DNA of 64,000 nt from positions 1 to 64,000 of the forward strand of contig NZ_BCXE01000043.1 of the NCBI RefSeq assembly GCF_001894945.1. The letters run 5' to 3'. Position 1 is the first letter of the stretch, and the number at the start of each line of letters is the position of its first letter. Both the position numbers and the translations under genes were made by a program. Of the stretch, positions 19,614 through 32,000 are shown piece by piece. A model generated the notes under the pieces. It searched no databases. It was not told where the DNA came from and was given only the letters and a program-made list of their open reading frames with translations. This DNA is from Rhodococcus ruber NBRC 15591 (GTDB lineage: Bacteria > Actinomycetota > Actinomycetes > Mycobacteriales > Mycobacteriaceae).

Positions 19614-19808
19614 TCAGATGCCGAGCATGCGCTTGACGCGCGGGACGTCGACGTCGGCGACGGTGGCCTTGCCATCGAGGCGACGCGTCACCCGGGAGGA
19701 CTTGTGCTCGAGCAGGTGGCGGCGGCCGGCCTTCTGGCGCAGGATCTTTCCGCTGCCGGACACCTTGAATCGCTTCGCGGTGCCGCTGTGGGTCTTCGAC
19801 TTGGGCAT
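19614..19808 (-). CDS. rpmI: 50S ribosomal protein L35
   Basis: Small basic protein of 64 residues beginning [21 protein letters not shown], the standard L35 start, and ending near [12 protein letters not shown]. Lies between infC and rplT on the same strand in the universal order, 89 bases downstream of infC and 64 bases upstream of rplT. Confidence 0.98.
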   Translation of the reverse strand: MPKSKTHSGTAKRFKVSGSGKILRQKAGRRHLLEHKSSRVTRRLDGKATVADVDVPRVKRMLGI

Positions 19809-19897
19809 GGAGTCCTCAGTTCGTCGGGGATTTACTCGTGTTCGTCCGGCACGCGCGCAGCGGCCGGCCGGGCGGTGGGCCCGGTCGACCGGCGGAG

Positions 19898-20506
<609 letters not shown>

Positions 20507-20831
20507 GGGGCCTCCTAGGTAGAGCGGTGCGGTCCGGGTGACCGCGCCGCAGCACATGGGGCCGACTTCCGACGAAAAACCCCGCCGACGGTGCTCGCGC
20601 ACCGGGCGGGGTCCGAATACCGACCGGCCCGACGGACCGCACGACTCGACGGTCGTGCGTTCTCGTCCCCCGATCACTCGGGGCGCACACTCCCCGGACA
20701 TCCCGGAGGGCGGCGGACCGGACCACTGAGCGGAGATCATGACCAGGTCATGGGTCGCGCAGAGGTGGGAGTCGGACTCCACTTTGCTGCCCACGCGCAG
20801 TGCGCGCGGACGGTCGTGTCCCACAGCCTAG
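20507..20831 (-). promoter_or_regulatory. infC leader region with hairpins and possible promoter
   Basis: About 310 bases upstream of infC with no convincing gene. On the minus strand a TAGGCT (20831-20826) may be the -10. The leader then holds an inverted repeat CATGACC-t-GGTCATG (20737-20752 region), a hairpin GCACGAC-loop-GTCGTGC (about 20639-20658), and the intrinsic terminator at 20575-20612. The order suggests alternative folding that decides between termination and readthrough into infC-rpmI-rplT. No known riboswitch class was recognised. Confidence 0.5.
20575..20612 (-). terminator. Intrinsic terminator/attenuator in the infC leader
   Basis: Read on the minus strand, CCCCGCC and GGTGC arms pair across a four-base GCGA loop (with a small internal bulge) and the stem is followed directly by five T residues and TCG. 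It is one of the few U-tract terminators in this GC-rich window. It lies about 70 bases before the infC start and upstream of the gene, so it fits an attenuator rather than a 3' terminator of another gene; no minus-strand gene ends here. Confidence 0.75.
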
Positions 20832-20914
20832 CAAACTTCGGCCCCGCGATCGAATCGCCGGCTGCGGCCCGACCCGCTCTCGCGGCAGCGTGCGGCGGGT
20901 GGGATCGTGAAGTC

Positions 20915-21268
20915 ATGACCGACACCCCCGATCCCACCGTGGCCGACGACGTCCGGCACCTGGGCGAGATCCCGGCCGTCGAGGTGATCAGCCGCGCCGC
21001 CGTGATGCTCATGAGTTCCGCCGCCGAGAAGCTCGGCCTGGCCGACGAGGATCCCGAGGCCGGCACCCACCGCGACCTGGACGAGGCGCGCCGCGTGATC
21101 ACCGCCCTGGCCGGGCTGGTCACCGCGTCAGTGGAGTACCTGGGCCCGCACGCCGGGCCGCTGCGCGAGGGATTGCAGGCGCTGCAGCGGGCCTTCCGGG
21201 AGGCGTCGGCCTACCCGGACGAGCCGGGCAAGGGTCCCGGCGAGAAGTACACCGGCCCGGTCTTCTGA
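20915..21268 (+). CDS. DUF1844 family protein
   Basis: 117 residues. The central segment HLGEIPAVEVISRAAVMLMSSAAEKLGLADE and the following DLDEARRVITALAGLVTAS match the DUF1844 pattern of small helical proteins found beside infC in actinobacteria (recalled). The ATG at 20915 is chosen because the Asp/Thr-rich start is typical; the frame is open further upstream but overlaps the infC leader. It is divergent from infC and converges with the pyruvate-kinase-like gene, 12 bases apart. Function unknown. Confidence 0.8.
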   Translation: MTDTPDPTVADDVRHLGEIPAVEVISRAAVMLMSSAAEKLGLADEDPEAGTHRDLDEARRVITALAGLVTASVEYLGPHAGPLREGLQALQRAFREASAYPDEPGKGPGEKYTGPVF

Positions 21269-21280
21269 CCCGGGCCGGTC

Positions 21281-23092
21281 TCACCGCAGCGGCACGCCCG
21301 GCTCCTCCCAGGCCCGCAGGCGCCGCAGCAGCGAGTCCTTCTTGCGCTGATGGTCGGCCATCCGACACAGCACGTCGTCGAGGAACCGCACCGCGTGGTC
21401 GACGTACGGGCCCTTGTTGAGCATCACGCATTCGGCGCGGCCCGACGCCGCGGCGTCGGTGATCTCCGCGCGCGAGGGACGGCCGGTGCGCGCGAGGGTG
21501 TCGAGGACCTGCGTCGCCCAGATCACCGGGACGTGCGCCGCCTCGCACACCCACAGGATCTCCTCCTGCACCTCGGCCAGCCGGCCGTACCCGGCCTCGA
21601 CGGCGAGGTCGCCGCGCGCGATCATCACCCCGACCCGGGGTGAGTGCAGGGCCGCGAACAAGATGGCCGGGAGGTTCTCGAAGCCCGCCACCGTCTCCAC
21701 CTTGAGGATCACCCCGAGGCGGGCACCGCCGAGTTCGGCGAGCCGGTCCTGCAGGCGCGCGACGTCGGCGGCGCTGCGGACGAAGGACAGGCTGACCGCG
21801 TCCGCGTGCGTGACCACGAACGGCAACCGGTCCAGGTCCTCGTCGGTGAGCGCCGGCAGCCGCAACTCGGTGTCGGGCAGGTTGATGCCCTTGGCCGTGC
21901 CCAGCCGGGAGCCGCGCAGGTCCGCGTCGGTGATGCGGATCCGCAGCCGTTCCGGGCCGACCTCCTCGACGATCCCCCCGATCCGGCCGTCGTCGAAGAA
22001 GATCCGGTGCCCGATCCGGGTGTCGTCGAACACCCGGGGCAGGGTGCAGCCGATCCGGGGCGGATGGGCGTCCGGGTCGGCCGGGGTGAGGTCCGGGTCC
22101 AGGATCAGCTCGTCGCCGACGTGCAGGGTGAGTTTGCGTTCGCGTGGCGGGAGCGCCGCGACGGCGGTGGCGTCGCCGCGCGCGGTCAGCCGGGTGCCGG
22201 GTACGAGGTAGGCGGTGTCGGTCAGTTCGGTGCGTACGTCCCCGGCGGCGGTGCCGGTGACGACCAGGGTGCGTTTGGAACCGCGGGTGTCGCGGAAAGT
22301 GATGCGGTCGCCGGGTCGGCGCCGGGCCAGCCACAGCTCGTCGGCGACGGGGACGACCACCTCGCCGGGGGCGGCCGCGGAGCCGGGGCGGGTGAGCCGC
22401 ACCTGGACGGGCGCGACGGTGCGGCCGAGCGCGTCGCGTTCGGGTTTGGCGTGCACCACCGCGGGACCGGGGGCGACGGGGCCGGTGCGCAGCTTCGGGC
22501 CGGCGAGGTCCATGGTGACGGTGACGTGCCGGCCGTGGGCGCGTTCGGCGCGGCGCACGTGCTCGATCATGGCGGCCCACGCGTCGGGTTCGTCGTGGGC
22601 GCAGTTGATCCGGACGAGTTCGGCACCGGCCCCGACGATCCGGTCGACGAGGTCGGCGTCGGTGGCCGCTTCGCTCGGCAGCGTCACCATGATGCGGGTC
22701 CGGCGGCCACCGCGGACGGGGCCGAGCAGGGCGGCGGCGTTGCGTTCGAGCAGGCGTTCGCCGGTGACGAAGTCGACCGGGCCGGGGCGGGTGTCGACCT
22801 CGGGCAGGTCCGCGAGGCCGGCCACGGCGCGGCGCACCGCGTCGACGGAGGCCAGGACGTGGGCTTCGGCGCGTCCCAGCGACGACAGTCCCCACGCGGC
22901 GAGTTCGGATTGCAGCTCGCGGATGTCGCGGCGCCGCAGCGCGACGTAGTGCGCCAGGTTCTCCGCGCCGGCCCGGTGAGCGGGGTGCGCCTGCGCCCAG
23001 CGCTCGTCGGCGCCGGCCGCGGTGACGAGGCCGTCCCGCAGCTCGTCGAGCGCGGCGGCGAGGGCCGCGAGGTCGCCGTGCGCACCGGTCAT
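21281..23092 (-). CDS. Atypical long pyruvate-kinase-family protein
   Basis: 603 residues. An N-terminal extension of about 130 residues (helical, ELRDGLVTAAGADERWAQAH) precedes a pyruvate kinase TIM-barrel start at RTRIMVTLPSEA. Catalytic-region motifs are present but altered: MDLAGPKLRTGP near 193 (usual DTKGPEIRTG), ILKVETVAGFENL near 459 with the Lys and Glu kept, GVMIARGDLAVE near 488, and WATQVLDTLARTGRPSRAE near 524. The B domain is enlarged (about 200-400), and the C-terminal regulatory domain is missing. It is thus probably not the main glycolytic enzyme. It could be a kinase of related chemistry. Start ATG at 23092; upstream is an unrelated region. Confidence 0.75.
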   Translation of the reverse strand: MTGAHGDLAALAAALDELRDGLVTAAGADERWAQAHPAHRAGAENLAHYVALRRRDIRELQSELAAWGLSSLGRAEAHVLASVDAVRRAVAGLADLPEVDTRPGPVDFVTGERLLERNAAALLGPVRGGRRTRIMVTLPSEAATDADLVDRIVGAGAELVRINCAHDEPDAWAAMIEHVRRAERAHGRHVTVTMDLAGPKLRTGPVAPGPAVVHAKPERDALGRTVAPVQVRLTRPGSAAAPGEVVVPVADELWLARRRPGDRITFRDTRGSKRTLVVTGTAAGDVRTELTDTAYLVPGTRLTARGDATAVAALPPRERKLTLHVGDELILDPDLTPADPDAHPPRIGCTLPRVFDDTRIGHRIFFDDGRIGGIVEEVGPERLRIRITDADLRGSRLGTAKGINLPDTELRLPALTDEDLDRLPFVVTHADAVSLSFVRSAADVARLQDRLAELGGARLGVILKVETVAGFENLPAILFAALHSPRVGVMIARGDLAVEAGYGRLAEVQEEILWVCEAAHVPVIWATQVLDTLARTGRPSRAEITDAAASGRAECVMLNKGPYVDHAVRFLDDVLCRMADHQRKKDSLLRRLRAWEEPGVPLR

Positions 23093-23210
23093 GCGCCCAC
23101 CGTAGGGGCGCGGAGTTTCGCGGGGTTTGCGCCCGGTTGAACAGTGTCGTTCCTGCGGGCGACCGTGTCGGTGGCCCGCACCGTCACCGGGATGCCCGAG
23201 GATGGTGGTC

Positions 23211-23912
23211 ATGGGCACGCACCTGGTCCTCGTTCCCGGATTCTGGCTCGGCGCGTGGGCGTGGGAGGCCGTCGCCGAGGATCTGCGGGCGCAGGGGCAT
23301 CGGGTCGACGCCCTGACACTGCCCGGGCTCGAGTCCGTCCGGGCCGACCGCTCCGGCATCACGCTCGACGACCACGTCGGTGCCGTCGTGGAGGCGGTGG
23401 CGGGCGGTGCGGTCGTCGTCGCGCACAGCGGCGCCGGCCCGGTCGCGTACGCGGCGTCGGACCGGGTCCCGGCGGACGTGGCCCGCCTGGTGTACGTCGA
23501 CACCGGCCCGTTGCCGGAGGCCGCCGCGCTGCGGCCGGATCTCGATGCCGCCGTGGCGGAGATTCCGCTGCCGCCGTGGGCGGAACTCGAAGCGGCCGGC
23601 AACAGCCTGATGGGACTCGACGGCGCCGCGCTGGACCGGTTCCGGGGGCGGGCGGTGCCGCATCCGGCCGGTCCGGCGCGGACCCCGCTCGCCCTGCGCG
23701 GGGACGCGCGCCTGGCGGTCCCGACGACCGTCGTGTGCACGAGCTTTCCGTCCGCGTCGATCCGGCAGATGGCGCAGGCGGGGCACCCCGTGGCGAGTGA
23801 GCTCGGCCGGATCGCCGACGTGCAGTATGTGGATCTGCCGACCGGGCACTGGCCGATGTGGTCGCGTCCCGCCGAACTCGCGGCGGTGCTCGACGCGGCA
23901 GCTCGCCGTTGA
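23211..23912 (+). CDS. Alpha/beta hydrolase (esterase, MenH/EstC-like)
   Basis: 233 residues of the alpha/beta hydrolase fold. The N-terminal HLVLVPGFWLGAWAW carries the oxyanion-hole pattern, the nucleophile elbow is VVAHSGAG, and the catalytic His lies in LPTGHWPMWS near the end. Small cytoplasmic esterases with this pattern occur widely; the substrate is unknown. The ATG at 23211 follows a GAGGATGGT that could be a weak ribosome binding site. It is divergent from the pyruvate-kinase-like gene and converges with the secreted lipase 9 bases downstream. Confidence 0.85.
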   Translation: MGTHLVLVPGFWLGAWAWEAVAEDLRAQGHRVDALTLPGLESVRADRSGITLDDHVGAVVEAVAGGAVVVAHSGAGPVAYAASDRVPADVARLVYVDTGPLPEAAALRPDLDAAVAEIPLPPWAELEAAGNSLMGLDGAALDRFRGRAVPHPAGPARTPLALRGDARLAVPTTVVCTSFPSASIRQMAQAGHPVASELGRIADVQYVDLPTGHWPMWSRPAELAAVLDAAARR

Positions 23913-23921
23913 GGGGTGAGG

Positions 23922-25070
23922 TCACCCACCCGGGGCGAACAGGTCGCGGACGAACGCCGTCGCGTCGGACAGCGAGGCGCGCATCGTCTCGAGGTGACCG
24001 GCCGGATACGGGTGGAACACGAATCGCGTACCGGCCGCGGTCAGGTCGGCGACGAGCTTGACCGTGAACGGCGCCGGGGTGACGCTGTCGGTCAGGCCCT
24101 GACCGAGGAACAGGGGGCGATCGTAGCCGCGGGTGGGAATCTCGAGCATGTCGCGGGCGGCGCGGACCAGGGCCGGGTCGTCGGTGCGCCGCGCCAGCAG
24201 ATCGCCGATCGACAGGTCCGCGAACTCGGCCGCAGCTTCCCGGTAGCACAGGTCCTCGAGCCGGGTGAGAACGTCGCGGCCCCGCGGGCTGAGGAAGCGG
24301 TCGACTTCGACCTCGGGGTAGGTCGCGCGCATCCCGGCCAGCAGGTAGGCGATGAACACGGCGGTGCCGGTGAGCGGCAGCGGCGGAAAGGCGGGGTCGC
24401 CGAGCGGCACGAGGTGCTCGATGTTGGACGGCACGCCCAGCGCGACGGCGCCGCGGTAGTCGAGTTCGGGTGCGTACCGGGTCGCGAGGGAGGCCGCGAC
24501 CATGACGGCCTGGCCGCCCTGCGACTGGCCGAGTGCGACCCAGCTCGGCCCGAGGGACGGTTCCACCGTCCGGGCGGCCCGCACCATGTCGATCACGGCG
24601 TGCGCCTCCGACGACGCGTCGAGGTAGGCGTGCACGCCGGGGGTGCCGAGGCCGACGTAGTCGGTGGCGACGATGGCGTATCCCTGGGCGAGCCAGTGCG
24701 CGAGGTATCCGTTGTCGATGCGGCCGTCGACCGTGGGGGCGCACCGGTCCGCGATCCCGACGGCGCCGTGCCCCCACGAGATCACCGGCCAGCCACCGGG
24801 GGGCGCGGCACCGGGCGGCACGAACACCGCGCCGGTGCTCAGGGCCGGCACCCCGCGGGGGCCGGTGGTGCGGTAGGTGACCACCGAGGCGGCGACCGCG
24901 CCGGGCAGCCACCACTGCCGCGGTAGGGGCTCGACCCGGACGACGCTGCCCGGCGGGTCCGTCTCACGGCTCGGCGGCTGCGCCGCCGCGACCCCGGCCG
25001 TGAGCAGCATGCTCGTCACCAGCACGGCGACGACCCCACGGACACGAGCCTCGACGAACATCCGCGTCAC
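23922..25070 (-). CDS. Secreted LIP-family lipase/esterase
   Basis: 382 residues with a Sec signal peptide (basic start, then VVAVLVTSMLLTAGVAAAQ, predicted cut near residue 30). The mature part matches the secretory lipase family: VISWGHGAVGIADRCAP, IVATDYVGLGTPG, the nucleophile in GQSQGGQAV, an Asp in GQGLTDSVTP and His in YPAGHLETM. Likely hydrolyses acylglycerols or other esters outside the cell. It lies 42 bases downstream of uvrA on the same strand, but the link is probably only positional. Confidence 0.88.
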   Translation of the reverse strand: MTRMFVEARVRGVVAVLVTSMLLTAGVAAAQPPSRETDPPGSVVRVEPLPRQWWLPGAVAASVVTYRTTGPRGVPALSTGAVFVPPGAAPPGGWPVISWGHGAVGIADRCAPTVDGRIDNGYLAHWLAQGYAIVATDYVGLGTPGVHAYLDASSEAHAVIDMVRAARTVEPSLGPSWVALGQSQGGQAVMVAASLATRYAPELDYRGAVALGVPSNIEHLVPLGDPAFPPLPLTGTAVFIAYLLAGMRATYPEVEVDRFLSPRGRDVLTRLEDLCYREAAAEFADLSIGDLLARRTDDPALVRAARDMLEIPTRGYDRPLFLGQGLTDSVTPAPFTVKLVADLTAAGTRFVFHPYPAGHLETMRASLSDATAFVRDLFAPGG

Positions 25071-25112
25071 GGTCCCCCCTTTGCGGTCCGCGGCGCGTCG
25101 GCGCCGTCAGGG

Positions 25113-28046
<2,934 letters not shown>

Positions 28047-28219
28047 GCCACGTCCCTCCTCGTCGGATCCCCTGGATGGTCGGATCCGGTCGCATCTCGA
28101 TTCACCGACGTCACGTCGCGCAACTCGGCCCTGGACCATGGTAGGCGCGCCCACCGACACGTTCCGGTTCCCGACCGCCGGGCACGCGGGCGACGGACCA
28201 CGGCGGTAACGTGCCTCAC

Positions 28220-28909
28220 ATGTCGCAGCAGCCCTTGGTCATCGACGACGACTACACCGGCGAGGTCACCCCCGGCGGACCCGCGCAGCGCCGCACCGTG
28301 CCCGGCGCGACCATCGTCAAGCTGTCCGTCGGACCCATGGACAACAACACCTACCTGATCACGGATTCCGCCACCGGCAACTCGGTGTTCCTCGACGCGG
28401 CGAACGAGCCGGAGTTGCTCACCCGGTTCCTCGCCGAGCACGCCCCGAAACTCGAGCTGATCGTCACGACCCACCAGCACTGGGACCACTGGCAGGGCCT
28501 CGAGGCGGTCGCGGCCTCGACCGGGGTTCCCACGGCCGCGCACCCGCTCGACGCCGAGCCGCTCCCGGTCACACCCGATCGGTTGCTCATGGAGGGCGAC
28601 ACCGTCGCCGTCGGCGAGCTCGGCCTCGAGGTGATCCACCTGTCCGGACACACCCCGGGCTCGATCGCGCTGGTCCTCACCGAGACCGGCACCGGCCGGC
28701 ACCACATCTTCACCGGTGACTCCCTCTTCCCGGGTGGGCTGGGCAAGACCGCGGACGCCGAGAAGTTCGCCTCGCTGTACGACGACGTCGACACCAAGTT
28801 GTTCGGCCGCTTCGGTGACGACACGGTGATCTACCCCGGCCACGGCAAGGACACCACGCTCGGCGCGGAACGTCCCCATCTCGGGGAGTGGCGCGAACGG
28901 GGCTGGTGA
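28220..28909 (+). CDS. Metallo-beta-lactamase-fold hydrolase (glyoxalase II-like)
   Basis: 229 residues from the ATG at 28220 (a GTG nine bases earlier is also possible). The zinc ligands are all present: HQHWDH in [11 protein letters not shown], His in [10 protein letters not shown], Asp in [10 protein letters not shown] and His in YPGHGKDT, the layout of glyoxalase II-like thioesterases. Mycobacteria have the same gene divergently placed beside uvrA (Rv1637c, recalled). The physiological substrate is unknown. Ends in front of a strong hairpin shared with the convergent PKS gene. Confidence 0.9.
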   Translation: MSQQPLVIDDDYTGEVTPGGPAQRRTVPGATIVKLSVGPMDNNTYLITDSATGNSVFLDAANEPELLTRFLAEHAPKLELIVTTHQHWDHWQGLEAVAASTGVPTAAHPLDAEPLPVTPDRLLMEGDTVAVGELGLEVIHLSGHTPGSIALVLTETGTGRHHIFTGDSLFPGGLGKTADAEKFASLYDDVDTKLFGRFGDDTVIYPGHGKDTTLGAERPHLGEWRERGW

Positions 28910-28968
28910 CCCGGTGAGCTGCGGCAGGTCGCCGTCCTGCGGCAGCGCACTCGCGCAGCTGCGACGGT

Positions 28969-28992
28969 GGCCCCTCCGTGACCGGAGGGGCC
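28969..28992. terminator. Bidirectional hairpin terminator
   Basis: Between the convergent MBL-fold gene and the PKS, GGCCCCTCCG and CGGAGGGGCC pair perfectly across a four-base loop (tgac). There is no long U tract in either direction, so termination strength is uncertain, but position between two gene ends supports this role. Confidence 0.65.
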
Positions 28993-29047
28993 GGCGTTCG
29001 TTGCGCAGACCACCTCCTCCGCGGTCACTCGGAGACCGCTCGCCGGC

Positions 29048-32000
29048 TCACAGACCCCGGTCGATGATGTCGAGGATCTCGTCACCGGTCGCGGCGTGAA
29101 TCCTGCCGACCGTGTCGGCGCGGCTCCCCTCGGCTCCCTCGAGGTCGGCCAGCAGGGCTTCGAGCCGCCGCGCGACCGCCGCGCGTGCCTCGTCGTCGGC
29201 GCCGAGTTCGGCGACGGCCGCCCGCAGGCGGTCGATCCCGGCGACGGCCACCGACACCGGATCCGGGACCAGCTCGGCGCGCAGGAACTCGGCGACGGCC
29301 CGGGGACTGGGATGATCGAACACCACCGTCGGCGGCAACCGCAGACCGGTCGCGGCACCGAGATGGTTGCGCAGGGCGACCGCGGCGAGCGAGTCGAAGC
29401 CGAGTTCCTTGAACGCCTGGTCGGGATCGACCGAGTCCGACGCATCGTGGCCCAGGACTGCGGCAGCGCCGGCTCGCACCAGCTCCAGCACGAGGTGCCG
29501 CTGTTCCGGCACCGGCCGCTCGGTGAGCCGCTGCGCCCACTCGGACGGCCCGGATCCGTTCGGTCCGGACACGGCCGACCCCGATCCCGCCGCGCGGGGC
29601 CGCGACTGCCGCACGAGTCCGCGCAGCGGGGCGGGAACGGACGGCCCGGCCGGATCGGGGTGCTCGAGCCGGGCCCCCACCACCGCGGGGGCGTCACCGG
29701 CGACGGCACTGTCGAACAGGTCCAGGGCGTCGGCCTCGCTCATCGCAACCAGACCGCTGCGGCGGGCCCGGGCGAGATCCCCCGCGCCGAGCCTGCCGGT
29801 CATGGCGCTCGGCGGTGCCCACATTCCCCACGCGATCGACACCGCGGGCAGGCCCTGGGCTCGCCGGTGCTGGGCGAGGGCGTCGAGAAACCGGTTCGCC
29901 GCCGCGTAGTTCGCCTGCCCGGGCGCGCCGAGAACCCCGGAGAGCGACGAGAACAGCACGAAGGCGTGGACCCGGGCGGTCAGCCGGTGCAGGTGCCAGG
30001 CCGCGTCCACTTTCGGCCGCAGCACCGCGTCGAGCCGGTCGGGAGTGAGCGAGGTGAGCGTGGCGTCGTCGAGGACACCGGCCGCGTGGATCACCGCGGT
30101 CAGGGGGTGCTCGGCGGGGATCCGGGCCAACAGCCCCGCCAGTGCCGCCTCGTCGGCGGTGTCGCAGGCGACGACGGTCACCTCGGCGCCCGCACCGCGC
30201 AGTTCGCGGCACAGCCGGTCACTTCCCTCGGCGTCGGGTCCGCGCCGGCTCGTCAGCACCAGGTGCCGCGCCCCGTGTGCGCTGACGAGGTGGCGCGCCA
30301 CCGACGTTCCCAGCGTGCCGGTGCCGCCGGTGACGAGCACGGTGCCGCGGGGATCGAACAGCGGTCCGGACCGCTCGACGGCCGGCATGCGCCGCAGTCG
30401 GGGCACGAGCACCGTCCGGTCCCGGACCGCGACCTGCGGTTCCCCGCTGGCCACGGCCGACGTGATCGCCACGTCCACGTCCGTCTCCCGGTCGAGGTCG
30501 AGCAGCACGAACCGCCCCGGGTTCTCGTTCTGCGCGGAGCCCACCAGACCCCACACGGCCGCAGCCGCGAGGTCGACGTCGTGCCCGTCGGCCTCCTCCC
30601 CGGTGGCCGCCGCGTTGCGGGTGACGACCACCAGCACGCTGTCGGCGAACTCGGCGTCGTCGAGCCAGTCCTGCAGCAGTCGCAGCGTCCGGGCGCACAG
30701 GCGGTGGGTCGCCTCCGGCCCTGGGTCGCCGTCGGTGCCGCATCCCACCAGCACCGTCCAGGGCCGCCCGTCGTCGGGAGTGGCTGCCCTGGCGGTGCGC
30801 AGCGCCGCCGCGTCGGGACAGCGCGGGAAGCTCGAGCCCAGATCCGCGTCGCCGAGCACGACCAGCGGCCCGGGCGGCGGCGCGGACGGGACGTCGTCGA
30901 TTCGGGTCCAGGCCAGCCGGTGCAGTCGCCGCGCGCCGGACGGGCCCGCGCCGTGCCCGTCGTCCGCCCTGGGTGTCACGTGCAGCGCCTCGACGGTCAG
31001 CACCGGCGCGCCGTCGGCATCGGCGGCGACGACGCGATGCCGCCCGTCCTCGCCCGTCCCGAACCGCACCGACACCGCCCGCGCACCGGTGCGGTGGAGC
31101 CGGGTTCCCGACCAGGTCAGCGGCCAGTCGTCCGGGCCGAGGACGGGGTCGAGCGCCGCCTGCAGCAGGTGCGGATGGATGCCGAAGCCGCTCGGGTCGA
31201 GGTCGTCGTCGAGGCGCACCTCGGTCGCGGTGTCGCCCGGGAGCCGGTCCGGTGGCGCGGCGGGCACGTCGTCGACGGTCGCCGACGCGTTCCGCACCCA
31301 GGGGCCGTCGGCCGGTCCGATGTTCGACGTGACGGTGACGGTGCGCGCGCCGTCGTCGCCGGCCGGCGCCACGAGCACCCGGATCGGCAGCAGCCCCGCG
31401 GCCGGGAGGACCAGGGGGTGGTGCAGCGTGAGAGTGGCGATGCGCTCGCACCCGACGTGGTGGGCGGCGTGCAGGGTCAGCTCGACCAGGACGGCTGGTA
31501 TCAGCGTCTGCGGAGCGTCGGTCGGTGGAGCGCCGTCGTCGGGCTGCGGCGCCGCGAGCGACGAATCCCGGTGCCGGGAAAGCGCTCCGGTGAACACGGT
31601 GGTGTCGTCGTCGAGGGTCACGGCCGCGCCGAGCAGCGGATGCTCCGCGGGGCTCAACCCCAGCTCCGTCGGATCACCGCTGGTGCGTGCGGGCGCCGAC
31701 GGCCAGAAGGAGCGGCGCCGGAAGGCGTAGGTGGGCAGGTCCACGGGGCGGCGGCCGGGCAGCACCCGATCCCAGTCGATCGTCAGGCCCTGCACGGACG
31801 CGGCGGCGACCGCCTCGACGAACCCCCGGGCGTCGTCCCCGCGCCCGGGCAGCGCGGCGATCGGGTGCGCGACGACCTCGGCGGCGTGGGCGGCCAGGCC
31901 CGCGCCGGGTCCGATCTCGACGCAGCGGGTGACGCCGAGTTCGGCGAGGGTGCGCATGCCGTCGTGGAAGCGCACGGCGTCGCGGAGGTGCCGGCGCCAG

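Noticed and set aside
20507-20824. N-terminal extension of IF-3 up to 20824
   Set aside because: Would add about 106 residues with no resemblance to IF-3 and would cover the terminator and hairpins; the AUC with AGGAGG is better.
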